Positions 1-6,525 of a DNA stretch of 34,679 nucleotides are shown here, piece after piece (within the stretch, counting starts at the first letter, position 1; each line of letters opens with the position of its first letter). The stretch comes from Alphaproteobacteria bacterium (GTDB taxonomy: Bacteria; Pseudomonadota; Alphaproteobacteria; Micavibrionales; Micavibrionaceae): positions 1-34,679 of the forward strand of contig JAERIN010000014.1 in assembly GCA_016757515.1 (NCBI GenBank). Reading direction: 5' to 3'. The notes beneath the pieces are model-generated. The model was not told the origin of the DNA, searched no databases, and worked only from the letters and a program-made list of their open reading frames with translations. The position numbers were made by a program, and so were the translations under genes.

Positions 1-81
1 GGCAAACGCGGATGACACGGGCCGGGCGGATGGGTAGACTCCCCCCATGCGCTTGGTCCTGGCCCTTTTTGTGTGCCTGTG

Positions 82-472
82 CGGGGGCCAGGTCTAGGAC
101 CAGGCGGTGGGGCTTTGTCCCCTGCGGGGGCAGGGCAAAGGCCGCTGCGACGGCCACGGGCGCGGCGGTGTCCATGGTGACGCGCGCACCGCCGGGGCGG
201 TTTCCGGGGCGGACGGCGCGGAGCGTTCCGGCCAGGCGGGGGGCGCCCTCGCGCCACACAAACGGGGGGAGGTCCAGGAGCACCCGCGCGCCCTCCGCCC
301 GCGCCGCGAAGGCGGGCGCGGGGGCGGACAGGTCCAGGACCACGCGGGTTGTCCCGTCGGCCCGCAGGCCCGCACGCACGGCGTCTATGGCCAGGTCCGG
401 GCGCGCCGCCGCCGTCGCTGCGGCCAGGGCTGGCGCACACAGGCACACAAAAAGGGCCAGGACCAAGCGCAT
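82..472 (-). CDS. N-acetylmuramoyl-L-alanine amidase, AMIN-domain N-terminus (partial)
   Basis: The minus frame starting at ATG 472-470 opens with a signal peptide (MRLVLALFVCLCAPALAAA) and continues as an AMIN-type beta-sandwich domain, with strands such as TTRVVLDLSAPAPAF, ARVLLDLPPFVW and HRLVLDLAPA. In proteobacteria this domain targets periplasmic AmiC-type amidases to the septum; the catalytic Amidase_3 domain would follow but is not in the window. About 130 residues are readable. The frame stays open to base 1, but below position 82 it is the antisense of the gene's own start (fold-back) and not real protein. Start choice: a promoter-like TAGACT lies only 6 nt upstream and there is no Shine-Dalgarno, so the message may be leaderless. 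The family call is good; the amidase part is inferred because only the N-terminal domain is seen. Confidence 0.7.
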
Positions 473-478
473 GGGGGG

Positions 479-507
479 AGTCTACCCATCCGCCCGGCCC
501 GTGTCAT
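479..507 (-). promoter_or_regulatory. Putative leaderless promoter of the amidase gene
   Basis: On the minus strand ATGACA (507-502), a 17-nt spacer and TAGACT (484-479) lie 6 nt before the ATG. A start of transcription at the usual 6-7 nt after the -10 would fall on the start codon. Confidence 0.45.
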
Positions 508-531
508 CCGCGTTTGCCGGGGCCAGGATTG

Positions 532-736
532 TGCCGCAGCGCAATTTTTTTCTTGCCCCACAGAGGAAAAAATGGTGTATACTGAGTGCCTTGGGCGGCA
601 CGCGCCCCCGCGAAACGGGCCCAAAAGTGCCACCGCACAGCCACCGCTGTGATACCGCGCAGCCACCGCCATGCTACCACAGTGATGCCGCGACGCCACC
701 GCACAGATACCGCGCCGCCACCATTTTGGTGGCGCT
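532..736 (-). repeat. Dispersed repeat A, copy 1, with eight 11-bp tandem units
   Basis: Reading on the minus strand, the element starts with AGCGCCACCAAAATGG (736-721), passes through eight exact-length 11-bp units (715-628) of the type NNGCGGTRKCN, then a short spacer, and ends with AGTATACACCATTTTTTCC and CTCTGTGGGGCAAGAAAAAAA (about 583-543). A second copy in the opposite orientation lies at 32059-32255. The AT-rich end can fold as TTTTTTC/GAAAAAA around a G-rich loop. The copy sits between the fabI stop and the amidase promoter. It has no convincing coding content. Confidence 0.85.
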
Positions 737-746
737 GCTGCGCAGC

Positions 747-1517
747 CTAGTCCGTGATGCTGGCCCCGTGGTCTATGTAGTGGACCTGGCCGGTGATGGC
801 CTTGGCCGCGTCGCTGGACAGGAACGCGGCGAGGTTCCCGATGTCCTCCAGCGCCACCAACGTGCCAGAGGCGGACTTGTTCTTGGCCTTGTCCATCAGG
901 GCATCAAAGCCCCGGATGCCGCTGGCCGCGCGGGTGTCCATGGGGCCGGGGGAGATGCAGTTCACGCGGATGCCCGCCGGGCCCAGGTCACACGCCATGT
1001 ACATGGCCAGGCTCTCCAGCGCGGCCTTCACCGGGCCCATGATGCCGTACTGGTCCACGACCTTCTGCGAGCCGTAGTACGTCATGGTCAGGAGCGAGCC
1101 CCCGTTGGTCATCAGGGGCGCGGTCGCGGCGGCCAGGCGCGCGAAGGAGTGGCAAGAGATGTCCATGGCCAGGGCGAAGCCGTCCTTTGAGGTCTGGTAC
1201 ACCTTCCCGTGCAGGTCGTCCCGGGGGGCGAAGGCGATGGAGTGCACCGCGCCGTCCAGGGTGCCGAACGTTTTCTGCGCGGCGGCCACGGCGGCCTCCA
1301 AAGAGCCCTCTTCCGTCACGTCGCAGGGGACATACACCTCCGCCCCCAGCTCCTCCGCTACAGGGTCCACATACTTCTTGGCCTTTTCGTTCTGGTAGGT
1401 GACGGCCAGGCGTGCGCCGTGGGCCCGGAGCGCGCGCGCCGCGCCGGCGGCGATGGACTTCCCGTTGGCGATGCCCAGAATGAAGAATGTTTTGTCCTCG
1501 AGGTTCATGCAGGCCAT
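747..1517 (-). CDS. fabI: Enoyl-[acyl-carrier-protein] reductase (NADH), FabI
   Basis: 256 aa, the usual FabI length. It catalyses the last reduction of each fatty-acid elongation cycle in the cytoplasm. Seen: the Gly-rich cofactor site GIANGKSIAAG (residues 15-25), SIAFAPRDDL of FabI (93-102), the catalytic pair Tyr157 and Lys164 in the Y-x6-K pattern preceded by MTYYGSQKV, and ISPGPMDTRAASGI near 190-215. Start: ATG 1517 has AGGGAG 8 nt upstream; a second in-frame ATG (codon 4) is less well placed. It is transcribed away from the divergent gene at 1753; repeat A follows its stop. Very sure of the family. Confidence 0.95.
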   Translation of the reverse strand: MACMNLEDKTFFILGIANGKSIAAGAARALRAHGARLAVTYQNEKAKKYVDPVAEELGAEVYVPCDVTEEGSLEAAVAAAQKTFGTLDGAVHSIAFAPRDDLHGKVYQTSKDGFALAMDISCHSFARLAAATAPLMTNGGSLLTMTYYGSQKVVDQYGIMGPVKAALESLAMYMACDLGPAGIRVNCISPGPMDTRAASGIRGFDALMDKAKNKSASGTLVALEDIGNLAAFLSSDAAKAITGQVHYIDHGASITD

Positions 1518-1648
1518 GGTTGAGTCTCCCTTTGGTTGTGATTCGCCAGCAGGGTACCCCTATCTCCCCGTGGGCGCAAGGGGCAGACCCTCGTGCCCCG
1601 CCCGCGCGGCGGCGCATGCCCCGCCACACAAGACGTATGTGAAAAAGC

Positions 1649-1690
1649 TTGACTTACTGCTGTGGTGGGAGGTAAGGCGCACCTTACTGT
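1649..1690 (+). promoter_or_regulatory. Promoter region with GTAAGG...CCTTAC operator-like palindrome
   Basis: In the fabI/1753 divergent spacer, TTGACT (1649-1654) and TAAGGC (1673-1678, 18-nt spacing) form a weak plus-strand promoter. The -10 is embedded in the palindrome GTAAGGCGCACCTTAC (1672-1687), and the 7-mer CTTACTG occurs twice (from 1653 and from 1683). A palindrome overlapping a -10 is the usual arrangement of a repressor site; no regulator is identified. The rest of 1518-1752 shows nothing else. Confidence 0.35.
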
Positions 1691-1752
1691 GAGGGTTCGC
1701 GCGCTGTTCGCCCGGGCCAGAGCACAGACCAGGCCAGGAGAGGGCGCGCACG

Positions 1753-2232
1753 TTGGAAAAAGAAACAAGAAATAGACTCGCAGAAGCCTTTTGGGCGGGA
1801 TGTGGCGCAGCTGCAAATAAATTAACAAAAGATTGTAAAGCAGGTATTATTTTAGATAGAACAATAGAATACGCTTTTATTGGGATGATCGCCTTTTCAC
1901 TTTTGCAGCCACTTTGGATCTTTTTTTCCCAAAATAGCAACGAGGCTCTGTCGGACGGGGTCGCCCGCCAGGGTATGGTCACAGAGCAGCAGGACAACTG
2001 TGCTCCGATGGTTTCGAGTGAGGTCGTGTTACCCTCAGAGGACAAACCGGGGACGGACCAAGTTTCATCGGCCAGTGGGCCCCGGGAGGGTAAAGGGCTC
2101 GAATGGATCTTATGTGGCGCCGCCTCGGGCGCTTCTTTGGGTGCCCTTCTCTCGTTTTTGTTCTCGGTCCCCACTGGTTTTCGTGCGGCTCGGGACGCGT
2201 TGAGCGCGCATAATCCGGAACAGACGTCTTAG
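1753..2232 (+). CDS. Hypothetical membrane protein with two TM segments
   Basis: 159 aa, family not recognised. It starts with TTG, supported by AGGAGAGG about 10 nt upstream. A basic/amphipathic N-terminus (residues 1-38) is followed by TM1 (around 40-60, AFIGMIAFSLLQPLWIFF), a polar linker with many Ser/Glu (60-115), and TM2 (around 117-140, WILCGAASGASLGALLSFLF). The first 180 bases are strikingly AT-rich (ATT, AAA, TTA codons) compared with the neighbours, while the second half returns to high GC, which may mean recent acquisition of the 5' part. It is alone between divergent fabI and convergent phzF. The unusual start and short length lower confidence, but SD plus two clear hydrophobic segments favour a real gene. 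Confidence 0.6.
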   Translation: MEKETRNRLAEAFWAGCGAAANKLTKDCKAGIILDRTIEYAFIGMIAFSLLQPLWIFFSQNSNEALSDGVARQGMVTEQQDNCAPMVSSEVVLPSEDKPGTDQVSSASGPREGKGLEWILCGAASGASLGALLSFLFSVPTGFRAARDALSAHNPEQTS

Positions 2233-2237
2233 GCTCC

Positions 2238-3065
2238 TCACCCCGCCCGTGCGTTGGGGTAGAGCTCCCCCCGGGCCACGGTGACGGCCGGGCCCCCCAT
2301 GCGCACCCGCGCCCCCGCAAGCGCCAGATCTAAGGCCCCGCCGCGGGCCGAGGCCTGCCACGCGCGAAAGGCCGTCTTGCCCAGGCGCGCGGCCCAGTAT
2401 GGCGCAAGGGCGCAGTGCGCGGAGCCGCACACCGGGTCCTCCGGCGCGGCGGGGTCGTTCGCGTTGAAGTGGCGGGAGATAAAGGCGTAGGACGGGTCGT
2501 CAGACGGGGCCGTGACGATGATGCGCCGCGTCCAGGGGCGCAGCGCCAAAAAGTCCGGGCGCATGGCCCGCACCGACGCCGGGTCCGCGTAGACCAGCAG
2601 GGCCTTCTCCCCCGCCGCATGGGCCTCCACGGGCCGGGCGGGGGAGAGCGCGGGCAGGACAAAGCCCGGAATGGCGGACAGGGCCAGGGGCTCCGGCTGC
2701 CGCGCGGGCAGGTCCATGGTGTAGCCGTGCGCGCCGCGCTCCACGGGTAGGGGCCCCGCGTGCAGGGTGTCAAAGACAACGCGCTGCGCCCCCGGCTCCA
2801 GGGCCGTGAGCCACACGTGCGCCGTGGCCAGGGTCGCGTGCCCGCACAGGTCTATCTCCCGCACCACCGTGAACCAGCGCAGCAGGGGGTTTTGCCCTGC
2901 GCGGCGCTCCACAAACGCGGTCTCGGACAGGTTCATCTCCGCCGCCACGGCCTGCATCAGGTCCTCCGGCAGGGGCGCGTCCGCCACCACAACCGCCGCG
3001 GGGTTGCCCGCAAAGGCCCGGTCCGCGAAGGCGTCCACATGCCAAAAGGGCAGGGCCTGCTTCAT
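2238..3065 (-). CDS. PhzF family isomerase/epimerase
   Basis: 275 aa, typical for the PhzF/diaminopimelate-epimerase-like fold. Seen: the N-terminal FWHVDAFADRAFAGNPAAVV, the catalytic Glu in NLSETAFV (about residue 44), CGHATLATAHVW (about 73-84), and the second-lobe signature EDPVCGSAHCALAPYW (about 209-224). The true substrate is unknown for most members; only some act in phenazine synthesis, and no phenazine genes are here. The open frame extends 22 codons further upstream, but ATG 3065 starts exactly at the conserved N-terminus. There is no SD; TATACC (3078-3073) lies 7 nt upstream, so a leaderless message is possible. Confidence 0.88.
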   Translation of the reverse strand: MKQALPFWHVDAFADRAFAGNPAAVVVADAPLPEDLMQAVAAEMNLSETAFVERRAGQNPLLRWFTVVREIDLCGHATLATAHVWLTALEPGAQRVVFDTLHAGPLPVERGAHGYTMDLPARQPEPLALSAIPGFVLPALSPARPVEAHAAGEKALLVYADPASVRAMRPDFLALRPWTRRIIVTAPSDDPSYAFISRHFNANDPAAPEDPVCGSAHCALAPYWAARLGKTAFRAWQASARGGALDLALAGARVRMGGPAVTVARGELYPNARAG

Positions 3066-3162
3066 GGGCAAGGGTATAGCCGATTCGCCCCGGCGCGTGG
3101 GGGGGATGGCCCCCACGCAAGAGCAACACACAACGGGGGCGGGCCACGCGCGTCACGCCCCA

Positions 3163-3351
3163 CTACGCCGCGCCGCGCTTGCGGTAGTCCAGGATGCGGT
3201 GCTCTATTTCCCCCCGGAAGTGGCGGATGAGGCCCTGGACGGGCCAGGCCGCCGCGTCCCCCAGGGCGCAGATGGTCTTGCCCTCTATCCGCTTGGTCAG
3301 GTCCCACAGCAGGTCTATCTCGTCCAGCTGGGCGTTGCCGCCCGCTTCATC
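3163..3351 (-). pseudogene. nuoF': 3' remnant of nuoF (complex I 51-kDa subunit)
   Basis: The minus frame from 3351 to the stop at 3163-3165 encodes 62 residues that match the NuoF C-terminus: [20 protein letters not shown], then [15 protein letters not shown] and [15 protein letters not shown]. The Cys in TICALGD is the last ligand of the N3 iron-sulfur cluster in NuoF. Nothing of the rest of the roughly 430-residue protein is present and there is no start codon. The fragment is in the same frame as the upstream SDR gene: its first codon (Asp, GAT 3351-3349) directly follows the SDR stop TGA (3354-3352). This looks like a recombination scar from a partial nuoF copy. A true nuoF should exist elsewhere in the genome. 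Confidence 0.85.
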
Positions 3352-4131
3352 TCATGCAGTCTTGGATGCGCCGCGCAGCGCGGCGCGGGCCAGGGGGCGG
3401 TATAAGAACCCCGGCAGGGCGCGCAGGGCCTTCATGCCCAGGACGAAGCCCCGGGGGAAGGCGACCTCAAACCCCGGGCGGGCCAGGTCGCGCGCGATGA
3501 TCCGCGCCGCGCGCTCGGCGTCTATAATGCCGGGCATGGCAAAGGTGTTCTGGTCGGTCAGCGGCGTGCGCACGAAGCCGGGGTTGATGACCCGCACGTC
3601 CACGCCCTGACCCGCGTGCTCAATGCGCAGGGACTCGGCCAGGGCGATCAGCGCGGCCTTCGTGGCGCTGTAGGGTTGCGAGGCCGGCATCCCCCGGTAC
3701 CCGGCCACGGAGGCCGTGAGGACCAGCTGCCCTCCGCCGTCCTGCGCGCGCAAGAGGGGAATGGCCGCCCGCGCCAGGTGCAACGCGCCCCCCAGGTTCA
3801 CGGCCACCGCCGCGCCCACATCGGCGTCCGACTGCGCCAAAAGGCCGCCGGGGCGGTAGACCGCAGCCATGAACACCACCGCGTCCACCCGGGGCCAGGC
3901 GGCCGCAAGCCCCTGCGCCGCCGCCCGCACCGCCGCCCCGTCCGCCACGTCCAGGGGCACCACCCGGTGCCCGCCACCCAGCTGCGTATTTAGGGTCTCC
4001 AGCGCATCGGGCCGCCGTGCAGACAGGGCCAGAACAGCCTCCTGCCCCGCCAGCTCCACGGCCAGCGCGCGGCCAATCCCGCTGCTCGCGCCCACAATCC
4101 ACACATGCTTGCCCGTCCAGCGTTCGGTCAT
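3352..4131 (-). CDS. Short-chain dehydrogenase/reductase (SDR)
   Basis: 259 aa classical SDR. Seen: the cofactor motif GASSGIG (about 14-20), the substrate-side Ser in TASVAGYRG (about 138-146), the catalytic Y-x3-K in YSATK (about 151-155), and NPGFVRTPLT after it. It is the last gene of the operon starting at 7763; its ATG overlaps the stop of the DUF3833 gene by 4 bp. The context suggests oxidation or reduction of a modified acyl chain or lipid head group, which is inference. The hydrophobic tail GMKALRALPGFLYRPLAR may bind the membrane. Its stop codon is followed in frame by a nuoF fragment, so the C-terminus could have been altered by recombination, though the length is normal. Confidence 0.85.
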   Translation of the reverse strand: MTERWTGKHVWIVGASSGIGRALAVELAGQEAVLALSARRPDALETLNTQLGGGHRVVPLDVADGAAVRAAAQGLAAAWPRVDAVVFMAAVYRPGGLLAQSDADVGAAVAVNLGGALHLARAAIPLLRAQDGGGQLVLTASVAGYRGMPASQPYSATKAALIALAESLRIEHAGQGVDVRVINPGFVRTPLTDQNTFAMPGIIDAERAARIIARDLARPGFEVAFPRGFVLGMKALRALPGFLYRPLARAALRGASKTA

Positions 4132-4580
4132 CGCGCGCCCCGCTCAATCCACAGCACAAGGCTCGCCACCGGCACGCCCCACTTGCGGATGACCGCGCGG
4201 TTGATGACGCCCGCCGTGCCCACCGCGTACATCCGGTCGTCAAACGCAAAGCGCACTGGCCGTCCGCCGATGGGCATTGTCATGGTGTAGGCCCAGCGCG
4301 CCTCGCCGTGACCCACGAGCCGCCCGTGCGCGGTGCCAACGATGTCCCCCGCCGTGCCGGTGTAGCGCCCACCGGGGATCGCCGTGATGTGCCAGGTGCG
4401 CTGCGCGCGCTCCCCATCATCATAGGTGAAGTCCTCGACCAGGGTGCCACGCGGCCCGTCCCACGAGCCGTGCATGGTGGCCTCCAGGCGCCGGATCGCC
4501 CGCCCGCGCCAGTCCAGCACCACCCCCCGGGCGACCAGGGGGCCGTTGAAAAACCCCTCAATGGTAAACGTCTCAGGCAT
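4128..4580 (-). CDS. DUF3833 family protein
   Basis: 150 aa. The pattern FFNGPLVARGVVLDW, then VEDFTYDDGE, GRYTGTAGDIVG and a C-terminal MYAVGTAGVINRAVIRKWG is that of DUF3833, a lipocalin-like small protein found with Cfa-type methyltransferases, DUF1365 and an FAD oxidoreductase. Many members are lipoproteins; this one has no signal peptide or lipobox. Function unknown. It overlaps cfa by 8 bp upstream and the SDR by 4 bp downstream, so the genes are probably translationally coupled. Confidence 0.85.
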   Translation of the reverse strand: MPETFTIEGFFNGPLVARGVVLDWRGRAIRRLEATMHGSWDGPRGTLVEDFTYDDGERAQRTWHITAIPGGRYTGTAGDIVGTAHGRLVGHGEARWAYTMTMPIGGRPVRFAFDDRMYAVGTAGVINRAVIRKWGVPVASLVLWIERGAR

Positions 4581-5733
4581 GGGCCATCTCCACTTGCATC
4601 ACGTCCGTGCGCCCGGCGGCGAACCCCGCTGCGCAGGCCGCCAGGTAAAAGCGCCACAGCCGCTGGAACGGCGCGTCAAACCCCATGCCCTCCAGCGCCG
4701 GGGCCGCCGCGTCAAATCGGGCCAGCCACGCACGCAGGGTGCAGGCGTAGCCCTGCCCGAAGGCGAACCGGTCGCGCACGGCCAGGCCTGCCTTGTGCGC
4801 CTCGGCCTCAAAGCGCGCGGCGCTGGGCAGCATCCCACCGGGGAAGATGTAGTGGCGTATAAAGTCCGTGTTGCAGCGGTAGTCCCAAAAGTCTCGCTCC
4901 CGGATGGTGATGGTCTGCACCACTGCCCGCCCGCCGCGCCGCAGCAGGCTGGCCAGCTTTTGGAAATAGGTGGGCCAGTAGCGGGCTCCTACGGCCTCAA
5001 ACATCTCAATGGACACGATGGCATCCCAGCGCCCGCCCTGCTCGCGGTAGTCGGTCAGCGCAATGTCGGCCCGATCACCAAGGCGTGTGCGGGCGTAAGC
5101 GGCTTGTGCGGGGGAGAGCGTGATGCCCGTCAGCGCATAGTCCCCGCGCTCCGTGGCGCGGTCGGCAAACCCGCCCCAGCCGCAGCCGACCTCCAGCACG
5201 CGCCCGCTGGTGATGCCCGTGCGCTCCAGGATGCGGTCGTATTTGCGGGCCTGGGCGGCATCCAGTGACTCGCCCGCACGCGTGAATATCCCGGCGGAGT
5301 AGGTCATCGTGGGGTCCAGCCATTGCGCGTAAAAATCGTTGCCCAGGTCATAGTGCGCGGGGATGTTCCGCTGCGCGCCGCGCCGGGTGTTGGGGCGCAG
5401 GGCGTGGGCCAGGATAGAGCCCGCGCGCGCCAGCCAGCGGCCCGTCACCGCGCCGCCCAGGGCCGCGTCGTTGGCCAGGAAGAACGCTGCCACGGCCTCC
5501 AAATCTGGGGTGTCCCACCGCCCGGCGCGGTAGGTGTCGGCAAAGCCGATGTCCCCCCGCGCAGCCCAGTCGCGGGCGGCGGCCCAGTCGTGGAGTGTGA
5601 TGGCGGCCTGCGGCCTCGGATGCGCCCCGCCGAAGTCGTGCGCGCGCCCCTCGGGCGTGGTCAGGCGCAGATACCCGTGCGTGGACTTGTCCAGGCGTGC
5701 CAGGAGGGCACGGCGGGTGAGCACATCAATCAT
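4573..5733 (-). CDS. cfa: Cyclopropane-fatty-acyl-phospholipid synthase family methyltransferase
   Basis: 386 aa, normal for the Cfa/CMAS family. It uses S-adenosylmethionine to modify the double bond of unsaturated acyl chains in membrane phospholipids. Seen: HYDLGNDFY (about 127-135) and TYSAGIF (144-150) of the family, the SAM-binding LEVGCGWGGFA (180-190), SIEMFEAVG (about 243-251), and the late conserved FWDYRCNTDFIRHYIFPGG. The N-terminal 100 residues are the usual Cfa extension. It starts 6 bp after the DUF1365 stop. Within this gene set the enzyme may make a cyclopropane or a methylated/furan-type chain; the sequence alone does not decide. Confidence 0.9.
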   Translation of the reverse strand: MIDVLTRRALLARLDKSTHGYLRLTTPEGRAHDFGGAHPRPQAAITLHDWAAARDWAARGDIGFADTYRAGRWDTPDLEAVAAFFLANDAALGGAVTGRWLARAGSILAHALRPNTRRGAQRNIPAHYDLGNDFYAQWLDPTMTYSAGIFTRAGESLDAAQARKYDRILERTGITSGRVLEVGCGWGGFADRATERGDYALTGITLSPAQAAYARTRLGDRADIALTDYREQGGRWDAIVSIEMFEAVGARYWPTYFQKLASLLRRGGRAVVQTITIRERDFWDYRCNTDFIRHYIFPGGMLPSAARFEAEAHKAGLAVRDRFAFGQGYACTLRAWLARFDAAAPALEGMGFDAPFQRLWRFYLAACAAGFAAGRTDVMQVEMAHA

Positions 5734-5739
5734 ATGGCC

Positions 5740-6525
5740 CTATTTAAGGCGCCCGCCGCGCAAAGTCAGCCCCCGGCTGGCCGTGATGCGCGCGGGCAGC
5801 TGTGGCGGCTTGGTCAGGTAGCGCACGCCCTTGGCCAGCAGCTTGAGCGCCTGCCAGTGTATCAGGCCGATGGCCTTAAGCGTCACCAGCGGTTGCGCCC
5901 AGAACGCACGGGCCAGGGAGGCGCGGGTCATGGGCCGCAGCCGCCCGACCATGGAGGTCGTCAGGGTCACGCGCCCGGCCTCATCCAGATAGTCAATCCA
6001 CACGCCCAGGCCATCTTGGGACAAGGAAAACCTGTACCGATACGATCCGCCCCTCTTTATAAAGGGGGAGACAAAGAAGTCCTTGCCGCTCTCCAGCCAA
6101 TCGTGCGGACCGATAGGGCGGCCGTCAGGGTGTGCGCAGACGTAAGTATGTTTTTCACCAAATGTGTTGTGCACCTCACACAACACGGCGCCGAGCGTAC
6201 CGTCTAATCCCAGGCAGAGCCAGAAGCTCACCGGGTTAAAAACGTAACCCAGGACGCGCGGCATAGCCACCAAGACAATCGGCCCGCCCGTTGTGCCCTC
6301 TAGGCCATAATCGGCCAAAATGCCCCGCGCCCAGGGCTCCAGCGCGCTACCGTCACCGGAGCCGTGGTCGCGCGCGCGCCAGGTCAGGCCCCAGTGCCCA
6401 GGCAAATCCCCCATGTCGGAAAGCGCGAATGCGCCGTAGTACACGCGGTACGCAAAGCTGTTGCGCCGGGGCGTCAAGCGCGTGTGCGCCACCGTGGCCG
6501 GGAGCAGCTGCGGGCCCTCTATCAT
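5740..6525 (-). CDS. DUF1365 domain protein
   Basis: 261 aa from ATG 6525. The family pattern is clear: VAHTRLTPRRNSFAYRVYYG at the N-terminus, RVLGYVFNPVSFWLCLG in the middle, AVLCEVHNTFGEKHTYVC, then KDFFVSPFI and a YRYRFSL beta region. DUF1365 proteins are almost always encoded beside an FAD amine-oxidase-like protein and a Cfa-like enzyme, as here; a role in unusual fatty-acid formation is the accepted guess. The open frame extends 33 codons upstream inside the oxidoreductase gene, but the conserved start and the TGATG overlap with the preceding stop fix ATG 6525. Confidence 0.88.
   Translation of the reverse strand: MIEGPQLLPATVAHTRLTPRRNSFAYRVYYGAFALSDMGDLPGHWGLTWRARDHGSGDGSALEPWARGILADYGLEGTTGGPIVLVAMPRVLGYVFNPVSFWLCLGLDGTLGAVLCEVHNTFGEKHTYVCAHPDGRPIGPHDWLESGKDFFVSPFIKRGGSYRYRFSLSQDGLGVWIDYLDEAGRVTLTTSMVGRLRPMTRASLARAFWAQPLVTLKAIGLIHWQALKLLAKGVRYLTKPPQLPARITASRGLTLRGGRLK

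Larger units (their letters stand above)
1..518. repeat. Fold-back inverted repeat at the left window edge (arms 1-81 and 438-518)
   Basis: Bases 1-81 are the exact reverse complement of 438-518; identity stops at 82/437 and on the other side runs to the first base of the window. The right arm holds the promoter and first codons of the amidase gene, so the left arm is a second, inverted copy of that gene start. A palindrome ending exactly at the edge, matched by the same situation at the other end, is best explained by an amplification or assembly fold-back. A real inverted duplication is possible. Anything read in 1-81 is unreliable. Confidence 0.9.

Noticed and set aside
628-715. 11-bp array as a CRISPR
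   Set aside because: Units are contiguous without spacers, too short and imperfect; no cas genes are present.
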